Assembly (NCBI GenBank): GCA_900239685.1
Contig: OENT01000689.1
Coordinates: forward strand, 1-64,000
Length of the DNA: 64,000 nt
From: Rotaria macrura
Lineage: Eukaryota > Rotifera > Eurotatoria > Philodinida > Philodinidae
Direction of reading: 5' to 3'
The position numbers and the translations under genes are program-made. The stretch's first letter is position 1. Every line of letters starts with the position of its first letter. Below are positions 52,501 to 62,819 of the stretch, in pieces. The notes beneath the pieces are model-generated. The model had not been told where the DNA came from, ran no database searches, and saw only the letters and a program-made list of their open reading frames with translations.

Positions 52501-55500
52501 CAGAATTAGATGACAATCAATTGATTACATAATAAAATGAATAGTTGTCGCAAACTGATGATTAGTGGAACAGATTCTAACAGAGCTAAGTTCGTTTCCA
52601 TTTATGAATTCTATAGACTGCTTCGAAAACCACTACGAACAATTCTTACGAAATACGAATTAAAATATCGATGTGAATGCGCCACATATGAATTTAGCTT
52701 GACTTCCGATGATTCACTTCTAACTCTAATATCAGAGCCAACAATATATATCTCTTAACTGCATTATCACAATATGAATTTTATCAGCGGTGTTGCCTTG
52801 GCGCTATTGCTTATTGCCATTAATATTTCTATAAAACATTTTCGCTCGTTTTTTTATTGTATCCTATAGAATGAAAAGTAGATAATTCAAAAGTTCGAAA
52901 ATTACAAATTTAAATCTTTAATGAGACAACATATACTACTATCTAATTCATCTACATGAACGTACATTTCATTAAATTTATTTAAACTATAGAAACTACT
53001 GATCTCTGGTGTTTAGAATAAACCGATTTATCTCTTACAACATTTTTTATTGTTTATCTATTGAATACATTGTTTTGTATATTATAATTAAGTGACCATA
53101 TGATGAAAATATTGTCTAAATTACAGTCTACTGAGAATTCACAATTCGAATATTTCAATGTATTTTCTATATCTTATATAAATGAACTTCGAGATATTCC
53201 AGTCTACCCTACAATGAATAGGAATCGGTAGCATTTAACTATCAGCGATATTATGTTTTCATTTGATGTTTTTGACATATAATTAAAACATATCATTCAC
53301 AGTACAAAATGATTTATGATTCATTTAACCCGTTAACTGTTAATGTTTTTTTGAATTTCACGGCAAACATTCGAGAAGTTGAGAATCACATTAAATTAAA
53401 GATCATATCTATGAGCTTAGGAGCGCTTTCAATATCTTAACTGTCTTTCTCATTTTGGAAATGAGCCAGAAAAATGTTTTTCTGTTTGGCATTCGACGAC
53501 AAGGACTTTAAATGAGTCGCTTTACAAATGATGAGTGTAGCTAAAAAAACTCAGTATGAAATATGACGCATCTCTCATGACGTTCCTACATAACCGATAT
53601 TTGCACTTGTTGTTTTTTTTCATCTTCTTCCATGTGAAAAATAATCATGAAAATTCATCACAACCAGTCAACTGTATACGATTAGGATTCTTCCAAATAA
53701 GTTGAATTGCTTCGTTTAAACATTGGCTTTCAGTTGTATAATATGAATTCTCTAAAACAAAATCTTTTTTTCTGACACATCTATGAAATTAAATAAACTT
53801 TGGTGGGTATACAGCCTTCTAAAAAAGAAACGAAAAGATTTCGATGTAACTTCTACGCTATTTTTATTCAATAGAAAATCGATTCACTATTACAAAAATT
53901 GTTGAAAAGAGTTCTCTGAAATCTTCGACTTTATCGACTGTTCTTATTTATAGAAAAAAATTGTTAAACCTTACATTTTGGTATTCGTACTTTACTCACT
54001 TTTTAAATATCTTTAACTGAACATTAATATTTGGCTTTGTTCAACAGCTAGACAACGATACTATTCTACCTGTATTGTCCCTTTAAGGAAGCATCGAATT
54101 GTGTCACTAGTTTTTCCGGATATTATTTATTTTATTCGATCGTTGTTCCTAGTTAACGTTGGTTCATCATTTCGGTCTGATTTGAGTTACTAATGTTAGG
54201 TAACATGTATTCTACGCTCCTATTCTATTTATTTAATTATATTTACTAATGTTTTTATTTTTTATTTGTTTCTTTATTTCCTTTTCCACTACTAGTGTTG
54301 TGAGTCTAAAACGAAATCTGTCAATTAAATGATAAAAGACGGAAATAAATTTTACTTTTACGTCTTATGAAAATCCTGATATGAGCAAGACGCGCTTTTT
54401 AAATGTAAGCTCGAAAATTTTACTGTTACTTATTTATTCAGTTTTTTGACTCGAATAGATATGCTCGTAATATGTGCCTCAGAACTTCATTAGTCTTGGC
54501 TCTTTGAAAATGTTTACTAAGTGCCATTCATAATTATCCATTTAATTTTACATAATCAATACTGACATGTGTTCGTCGTGGATAAAATCATCGACAGCTA
54601 AAGGTAAAAATGTTTTTTGTATATAGTTGAAGCTGATACGCTCTAAATGACAGTGATCCTATCCTCGCCTACAAGAAGAGGGCATGCATGAGGAAAAAAT
54701 ACAACATTCATTAAACTAAGTAATGAATGATAGTTATCATCAAAACATTCTGGTTGGTGATAAACATGACCGAATCATTCATCTGTTATTCAAAACACAC
54801 CAGCTAATTACACAACTAAGGCACATGATGATATTTTGTATTTTGCAATAAAGCAGTAAGAACGACTGGCTACTCATTTATGTATCTTTCTTTTTAGGTA
54901 AGTAAAAGTTATTGGATATATCGAATATTATTTTTTAAAAGATGAAACTCATTTCAAGGGAACAGTTGCATGGTACCTATGAGACAAGATAACTGGTAGC
55001 AAAACTACTCAGTGTAGAAATCATTTTTTAAAATTCGCTTTATTAGGAGTATACACAAGGAATAATATATGGAGAGAGAATGGAGTTTAGATAAGACAAA
55101 ATCAAGATCAAAATAAATGTTCTACTCCCTGAGCACAAGCACAATGTGAAATCTAAGAATAATACAAAGGCCAACTTAACCTTCGATTTTTAGCAGTCTA
55201 AGATGATTTGTTCTTTTTCTTGATGAAAAATAAGACTAACTAATATCAAATATTGTTAGTAGTTTTTTCTTAATAGTAGTTCAAGTACACATAATATTAT
55301 TCATATATTGTTTTTTGCTTTAGTCGATAGATTGAACAATAAGTTTAGAACTATTTGTAAAATAGTGATACTGCAGAACTTATCTATTTTTCCGCTTTTT
55401 TTCACATTCACAATTTGAATTTTTTCTTTCAATGAAGACAATTGAGTGAAATGTAGGCTACAGCAAAGAAAGCTCACACACATTTCATTGAATAATTCAA

Positions 55501-56779
55501 TAAAGGACACTGTAATAATAATACGAAGAATAATTCTCTGAATTATCATTCAATTATCTCACATGTGTTGCCTGGTAGGTAACTGATGTTCAAGGAGTTA
55601 AAAAGAAAATTCCATTATTGATTCATATTCAAGTGTACTTCTTATCATGTCCAAACGTATTCTCGAAGAAATTTTTCTTAATGTCAACTCTACTAATGAT
55701 GTGTGTCACAAGCATATTAACTAGCGTCTTTTTCTTTCTATATGAAAATGTGTCGAATGTGTATGAAATGAAACCGAACAAGTGAATAATAAAGTTCCAA
55801 TGACTACAAAGTTTTCAAGTGCAATTTGGATATGATTTTGAAGCGCAGAAAAGCACGAATTATTACTATTATTTTTATGTTTCCCACTGAAGCATATCTG
55901 ATTTCTTTCTTAATAGGCACATGAATCTAACGAGGTTCATCCTATCATTAATGTTAGCATAAAGGAAAAAAACGTGATTTTTCATTTTCCCTTAATATTT
56001 ATTTATTTTTTTCTACATAGGAGAAAGTTTCGTTATTCTTCTTGGCTCTACTTTTACCAATATCACCATAGAATAAAGGATTCAATTTGTCAAGAACGCT
56101 TCTCCATCTAAGATCATTCTTTAGAAAACAAACTACAAAATAGCAGTAACTCGTACGATTGAATGTCATGTACTGTGAATAGAAAATGTAAAGATTTCAT
56201 GGACGGTCCTTAGAACGTGATATTATTAGTTTACGACTCTCTTTATAGGGGAACATAAGTTCCATTCATTTCCGAATCTAGACACATGATTATTTAAACC
56301 GAGTGACAAAATGAGTCTTCGGAGAGAATTTCTGACTTTCCGCCTATCAATCAGAAAATATATTTTCCTTACAGTAGTTCTTAGATGTATGTGTTGGCTT
56401 TCTTGAGAGTTATAAAAAAAACAATCTTCTAATTTTGACTCACATTTATATTTTGCTTAACAAAAACTTTGAACGAGGGTACAAGCTATAGCAACTTCAA
56501 AAATTTCCCCAAACCCTATCTTAGGCTACGCACGTGCAAGAATAATGACTGTGTTGTTTACGTCAATTTTACCAACTGGGCTACTTGATGTTTGTAACTT
56601 CTGATATAAGTCACAAAATTTGAATTATTTACACTAATACATGTTCATTGAGGTCTGTCTCTTTGAAAATATGTGAATCTGTTATGTCTTTATTTATCTT
56701 ATTCTCATTCTGATTCTCATCTGATATCACCGAGACAGCAACGTGATGGTATGACTACAGAACGAAACAAAAGAGTAAC
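49508..56779. other. Long gene-free stretch
   Basis: Over 7 kb with no frame of recognised family. A 73-codon open frame at 52537-52758 and an 82-codon minus frame at 55301-55549 show no domain. No clear inverted repeat or RNA gene was seen. Confidence 0.4.
49679..49684 (+). promoter_or_regulatory. Possible polyadenylation signal of the receptor
   Basis: AATAAA about 170 bases after the receptor stop, followed by T- and GT-rich sequence. In AT-rich DNA this word is common by chance. Confidence 0.3.
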
Positions 56780-56853
56780 ATCCTCTCGCATGGAATCGAA
56801 CCATGCACCTCCTGCTTTCCGGGCAGACGTATTAACCACTGTACTAGAAAGGA
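56780..56853 (-). tRNA. tRNA-like gene with good cloverleaf (anticodon position GGA)
   Basis: Read on the minus strand, TCCTTTC pairs with GAGAGGA as a 7-base acceptor stem. The D arm contains the box A word TAGTACAGTGG. The anticodon stem TCTGC/GCAGG closes a 7-base loop CCGGAAA, and the T arm CATGG-TTCGATT-CCATG is perfect. Two things argue against a normal tRNA: position 33 is C instead of U, and a GGA anticodon (Ser) would expect a long variable arm, which is absent. It may be a tRNA-derived repeat or an unusual tRNA. Its box A matches that of the element near 300. Confidence 0.45.
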
Positions 56854-57119
56854 ATATGTACCATTCGTTCCGTCTTATGGCAGAAGGGGAGCACTTCTGA
56901 AATAACAGAATCGAAGCATAAAAAGCATCTCTTTCTGAAGATAAATACGTGATTACTTTAATATTTTTTGAAAATGAACTGCATCTTCCAACAATGAGCT
57001 GGATGCATGAGCTCTTCTCAAGGCGTTCAAAGATTCTCTGTGGTTAAATAGCTGATATAGCACACATTCAAAAGCACTAGACTAGCGCCAGGTCTTTCCT
57101 TATAGTACAATATCGTTTT

Positions 57120-57133
57120 GTATTATTTTTCAG
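57120..57133 (+). promoter_or_regulatory. Splice-acceptor-like site touching the protease start codon
   Basis: TATTATTTTTCAG lies immediately before ATGATG. It could be the acceptor of a 5' untranslated intron or of spliced-leader trans-splicing, which is known in bdelloid rotifers. Start choice is unaffected. Confidence 0.4.
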
Positions 57134-60100
57134 ATGATGAACGATAGACACATGTGGACTTTACAAGCAGCTGTCGGGTTGATGATTATGCTTACTGTTG
57201 TTTGCTTATGTGATACAAAGCCATTAGATAATGACATGTTTCGGTAGATTTCATCGTTTTCTAGACTTTATTTAAGAGTTGATTTTTTCAGATTTTCTAG
57301 AATTCCTATTCATCGCATACAATCAAAATCGTCCAAAATTACACGTTGCTCACTATTATCAAGATACAAGTTCAATTGTGAAAAATATTCTAGTGGCGCT
57401 GGTAAAATTTCTACGATGAATTCCACGGTTAACGAGAGCCTTATTAATGAAGGGGATGTAAGTGAATATCAATGTTTTAATTATTGTTTGATTAAACGAA
57501 CCGAAATAAAAAGCTAGATAGCAAATCGAAATATCAAATGAGTCGAGATGGAGACATAAACAAAGAAGTTCAATTGCACATGGCAATGTTTCTACTGTTT
57601 GGCTATTCATTTTGAAATGGTATTTATTTTAATAGGTATATTTCATGGGAAAGATATCAATCGGAACACCGGCTCAAAACTTCTTTGTCAACTTTGATAC
57701 AGGCTCATCTGATCTGTGGATACCATCGAGCAGCTGCCAGACTACTTGCAGTAAGTGGTGGAATTTAGTTCATCAATACAGATCTGAATCATCTTTCAAT
57801 ATTTTAGATAGTTTAAACAAATATTATTCAGCACAGTCAACAACGTACATGGCCAACGGATCGCCTTTTACCATAAGATACGGGGACAGTTCTTCAGCAA
57901 CTGGTTTCCTGAGTGTTGATACCGTCACAGTATGTCATTATAATATCATTAAGATCAAATGAAAATGTTGGTATTTATTACTATTTCATATGCATACGAT
58001 ACATGAATATCGATAATTATATCTATACTTATCAAAATTGATGTTTTAAACTTTGCTTGACTTCAATCGATCACTGATTTAGTGCCCCAAGATAGTAATT
58101 GTTAACTATTCATTTAATAATCTTCAAGGAGATGTCATTATGCTCATTTTTGCTTGATAGTATTCTCGTGATATTTATGCGTGAGTGATCTTACGAATGT
58201 ATTAGGGAGACACCAATACCAGTATTATACTAGTCCGACGATATTACTGGTTTTTCTACTTTTGACAACAACGATTACTTCCCATGAGTCAGTGTCTCAG
58301 CCATCATTTCTTTTGTCTTTATTCGAGTGAAAAATTGAATTTTACAGGATTTTGAAACACTACGATATTGTATACTCAATTAGCTAACAACATTATAACG
58401 AACGTTTTTCAATATTTCTCATCGTTTTCGTAGAAAAAAAAGATCATTAATTCAATTCATAGTCAAGTCTAGATATGTACAACATGGTCCCGATCCCAAC
58501 GGGATTGGGACCAAACATTTCTATTTGGTCGGGACCAGGACCAAAAATTATTGGTCCCGCTCATGTCTAGTCAAGTCACAAAAACAAAATTCTGCTCGAA
58601 AAACTATATTGAACATTATCAGATAGTACCAGAGCTGCCAACAAGCCACTTTCTTTCGGTCCAGCCTGGCCTGATGCCTGGCCTGCTGACCAGGCCAGGC
58701 ATACATGAAACTAAAAAATAACGATGCTTCTTTTTGTAACACAAATCCATTCCGTTCTGTATTTGGTCATCATGTTGAAGATTAATTTGGCTGCTTATTT
58801 CTGCTTTGAAGGGAATTACCTTTTCTGAGTCGAAATTTTCAAGTTTTTCGTTTCTTGTTTTTTTCTGTTGTATATGTGCTTTGAAGTGTACTCAATCTAT
58901 TGGTGATGTTTTAAGGATTCAATTATTACTGTGAGGTAAAAAACTCGAAAATATAAATCGATTACCGTAGAGGTATAGGACTTATTTCTTTCTTTCGTGG
59001 TTTTCTCAAACTTGGTTTTTAAGTAAAAATTTGTCAAAATTGCCCCGTTTCTCAGGCATGAAATATTCGATCAAGCTGAAAAATTTTCTACAAGTACCAA
59101 ATAGTGTTACTAGTACCAATTTTGTTTTTATTAAAAAATTATTCTTTCGCTGAACTTTGACAGATCTTACGAAGGGAGCACCATTCAAACAACTTTTTAT
59201 TCAAAGGGGATGAGAGAGAAAAAATTCACAGCAATACGCACCTTTAAGTGCTTCTAGTGTCTGTAAATACTTTTTACCTCTATCGAACATACAGCATCTG
59301 AGAAGCTTTGCGATTAGGAAGGCAATTTTCAATCCTTGTGAACCCGATATTTTCTTTGAACAAGCATTTTGGAAGCGTGAGTTTATGAAAACGTGTAATC
59401 TGTTGATCCAGATCTATCTACTCTGAAAGTTTCAAACATTTTTGATGAGCCACTGTTAAAATTTGCTGCAAAGGGGAAGGTATACCCTTACTAACAATAA
59501 TTTCAAATATGTATCCGATATATTAGAAAATTAAAAAAAAACTCTGTGCATTGACACCACTAACACTTCATAAAAGAAGCAACCACTATTAGACAACTTC
59601 AATAGGTAAGGCCATTTTCCACATTTGAAACAAATCTAAACAAAATCAATTGAATTGACTGTCATTTTTTACTTATTTCATCGTCTTTTCGCTAATAAAA
59701 GGTGAAAATTCAATTACTACTTTGTCTTCATTTTATGCTAGTCTTTTTAATTGATTCTTTCGCGATAATCGTTGGAGTAAATGCAGTTCAATCATGATTT
59801 GCTTTCTGTTTTCTTAATAGTGTAAGTTGGATTATTGCGACATTTACTATGATATTGAGCAGGTAAAATCATTCTAAGTCAATTTTGAGCAGGCTGAACA
59901 ATTCAGACTGGTCTGGTCTGGCAGCCTGGTCACTTTTGACCTGGCTTGATGCAGGTCAGGCTAAAATCTAAAACATCAGCCTGGCCTGCTGGCAGCTCTG
60001 GATATTAACAAACGCCAGTCAAACAAGAAAACAATAAATATCTGTTCTAAATAATGCCCGTAGTCACTCGTATTAATATCAAATAGGAATATCAAATAGG

Positions 60101-62579
60101 AAAAGACTACTGGCACGAAGGCAATTAATTCACTGATTGTATTCAATACTAATACGACTATACTCTAAAAAATTGGCTTTTTACCAAACCTACGAAAACC
60201 GTTCGGCAGATTTGAAAAAGCATCCACTTGCATCCAAATGCTTGAAAAACGACGCTTCAATTCTAAGAAACCTTTCAAGGTTCGTCGCTCAAACACACGA
60301 AGGAATCTTTAAAAGTTTCATAGGACTGAAGAGTCGTTTTTCAAGTCTTTGGGGGCAAGTTGATGCTTTTTCAAATCTACCGAATGGTTTTTGTAGGTTA
60401 AGTAAAAAATCTTTTTTTGTAGAGTGTACTATATTTATGTGCCAGCTCCAACTTGTAAGTATAAATCCAAAATGATACAGAGTTAAGGACAGTATTTTTG
60501 ATTACATAAGTTAAAAGATTGGATTAAATTATTGGTATCGTTACAAAACGGAAGACCTGAAAGTAACATTGCTTGTTTACCGCACGGTAATATTCATTAA
60601 ACATATGTATTATCTATTCCATATCCGATATCGTGAACAAAAGAACTCTAGCTTTAGTTATAAAAAAATATGTTCAACACAATATCCTGATTTATTTGTT
60701 TATCAAATAAAATTTTTTTACTCGGTAACTTACTGGATGAATCAAATTCTTTTTTCTTCAAAAATGATACGAACTATTGAGAAAAGTTTTTTATAATGTT
60801 ATCAGCTAGTTGAGTATACAAGATCGTATAGTGTTTCAAAAGGCTGCAAAACTCAATTTTTCACTTGAATATAGACAAATGAAGTGATGACTGAGAAAAT
60901 GACTACTTGGACTAAAACTTATTTTCGAAAGTAGAAAACCAGTGTACTGGTCACCTATGTCACCAGTACCCAGTATACTGATACTGGTGCATACCTAAAT
61001 GAATATAAAAGTCGGATTTTGAATTTGAATGTATAAGAGATAGATGGTCATGATCACAGGTATTGAGAGATTCAAAAAGATTGACAGGGGGCTACAGATG
61101 TTTAAAATACATAATCAGTATATAATGAGAACACACAAGCCCGCTTTTATTTGATTATTTCGTTGAAAGTAAACGGCCAGTGTTTAGTTTTACTCTACTA
61201 TGAATGCTTAAAAAGCAATGTAATAGTTCAAAAACTGGATTGAAGCCTTGCTGAAACAAAACATTAGAATCCACACTACTAATTTCGAAATAAAATCCAA
61301 AATTCAGTCGATTGTAATCAAATTTATCTATCGACATCAATATTCATTGCTATTGATTGATAGCTATTTTTTACATTACCGATTGATATAAAAATTATGA
61401 ATTACAATGATCTTCACAAGATTATGAAAGTTAAATCGACTTTCATCGCTAAGATTTTTTTACAGAACAGACACTCATCTAATGAAGGCTATTGACAAAG
61501 TCTTAATTTTATTTAAATAGATCAATGGGTTTGCAGTCCAGAATCAAACATTTGCAGAATGTACAGATCTCAAAGGCATGGGAGGTGATGCTTACGACGG
61601 TATGCTAGGACTTGCCTATCCAAATTTAGCATTAGGTGGCGAGAAACCACTCTTCTACAACATGTGGTCACAAGGTCTCATTCCACAGGCTATCTTCACT
61701 TTTTATTTGAATCCGTAAATGTCTAATGAATGAATTGAGTTTATCTCACTAATCAATGTTCACTTTAGTGACCCAAAATCTGCACTCGGTGGTGAACTTA
61801 TGTTAGGTGGTGCAGATTCTAGTAAATACACTGGTTCGATTAATTATTTTCCTGTTGCAATCGAAGGATATTGGGAGTTTCAAATGGACAGGTAATAGTT
61901 TATTAAGTTAACTTTGTTCTTCTGCTGTACGTAGCATGAAATTAGTGTCAGGGTTGGGTCAACTCTTGTTAGCTCATCAACCTATGCAATTCTTGATACA
62001 GGAACCACAGGTGTTATCGGACCTACAGCTCTAGTTACGGCATTGAATCGCGCTATCGGTATCATCTACCATACAGGTGGTGGACTAGTATGTATTTTTA
62101 AAGAAATTTCTAGATAACGTCATTCCAATATTCTCATCTTCTTTTAGTATACTGTCAATTGCAAGACACGTTCACTTGCTTCATTTCCTGATGTAACTTT
62201 TACAATAAATGGCGTAGTATATACCTTAAAACCACTACAATATCTGTGGATTCAAGGCAGCCAATCGAGTGGGTATGTCTGCTACAGCATATTTTCTCCA
62301 AGTGACATGTACGATTCGCGCCACAATCTTTACTGGATCTTGGGCGACTTTTTTCTCAATCGTTACTATTCAGTTTTTGACATTCGTAACAATCAAATAG
62401 GATTGGCCCAGTCAATATCATACAATTGGACACCAAGCTTTGGTTCCTCTTTGTTTCGAGGAAGTTCAACAGCGGGATCTGGAGCGCCCTCCGGTACGTT
62501 AACTCTAGAATGCATGCTCGTCATGGTAGCTGAGATGATTTTGAGCGTTTGTTCTTTTTTCCACATCTTCATAAAATAA
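57134..62579 (+). CDS. Pepsin/cathepsin D-like aspartic protease with hydrophobic C-terminal tail
   Basis: Eight exons keep phase: 57134-57243, 57292-57457, 57636-57750, 57808-57929, 61521-61714, 61769-61891, 61952-62087 and 62148-62579 (465 residues). A signal peptide (about 1-27) and a propeptide with RIPIHRI come first. The family A1 fold has catalytic FDTGSS (Asp about 113), flap Tyr about 155 (IRYGDSS) and catalytic ILDTGTT (Asp about 292); YWILGDFFLNRYYSVFD ends the fold. The first Cys pair (CQTTC) and the last (CKT...GYVC) are present, but the middle pair near the second Asp is missing. After the fold come a Ser/Gly linker and about 24 hydrophobic residues at the very end, suggesting a membrane or GPI anchor. 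The 57-base intron at 57751-57807 would also read through in frame; removing it fits the family better. It likely digests protein in the gut or lysosome. Confidence 0.9.
58470..58569. mobile_element. 100-base hAT-type MITE with exact 8-base target duplication
   Basis: The ends are TAGATATG and CATGTCTA, inverted with one mismatch. The 8 bases GTCAAGTC occur directly before (58462-58469) and directly after (58570-58577). The interior is built of GGTCCCGA, GGGACCAAA and TTGGTCGGGACC words that pair with each other. An 8-base duplication with short TAG-starting ends is the hAT signature. It lies in intron 4 of the protease gene. Confidence 0.8.
58630..60000. mobile_element. hAT-like non-autonomous element (1371 bases)
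   Basis: It starts CAGAGCTGCCAACAAGCC and ends GGCCTGCTGGCAGCTCTG, inverted with two differences. The flanking octamers GATAGTAC and GATATTAA agree at 6 of 8 positions, as an aged 8-base target duplication. Subterminal copies of GGCCTGGC/CCAGGCCAGGC words lie within both ends (58660-58700, 59900-59990). No transposase is visible. It lies in intron 4 of the protease gene. Confidence 0.65.
60161..60426. repeat. TA-flanked palindromic MITE (266 bases)
   Basis: The left half is the imperfect reverse complement of the right half. Shared words include ACTCTA-AAAAA at the tips, AACCTACGAAAACC/AACCTACAAAAACC, and AGATTTGAAAAAGCATC. TA lies outside each end. The open frame across it (60137-60475) is a by-product of the repeat. 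Confidence 0.65.
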
Positions 62580-62680
62580 TGGAAGAATTAGTTCGAATTT
62601 CATCACTAAGTAACCTCACGTCTTGGGTATCTATTGATAAAATATTTCTGAAAAGTAATGAGAAATAACCAAGTGGAAAA

Positions 62681-62769
62681 AGCGAGACTTCATCTACTTC
62701 AAAAAACATTTGAAGTACGACTGAAGTACAGTGAAGTACGGATGAAGTATGCATTCCTGAAGTCTCGCT
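62681..62769. repeat. Small inverted-repeat element with GAAGTAC repeats
   Basis: AGCGAGACTTCA at the left end and TGAAGTCTCGCT at the right end are exact 12-base inverted copies. Between them TGAAGTACGA-like units repeat about four times. A run of eleven or so C follows directly. It starts about 100 bases after the protease stop, so it is probably in the 3' untranslated region. Confidence 0.65.
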
Positions 62770-62807
62770 CCCCCCCCCCCTGGAAATATCTCAGTTATGA
62801 GAAGAAG

Positions 62808-62813
62808 AATAAA
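62808..62813 (+). promoter_or_regulatory. Possible polyadenylation signal of the protease gene
   Basis: AATAAA about 230 bases after the stop codon and just beyond the small inverted-repeat element. If used, the element would be part of the mRNA. Confidence 0.35.
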
Positions 62814-62819
62814 GGTTGA

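Noticed and set aside
57751..57807. Treating the 57 bases as protease coding sequence
   Set aside because: They read in frame, but begin GTAAGT and end TTTTAG, have the host's usual intron length, and interrupt a loop that otherwise fits the pepsin family.
60137..60475. 112-codon open frame in protease intron 4
   Set aside because: It covers the palindromic MITE; the reverse half encodes unrelated sequence and no domain is visible.
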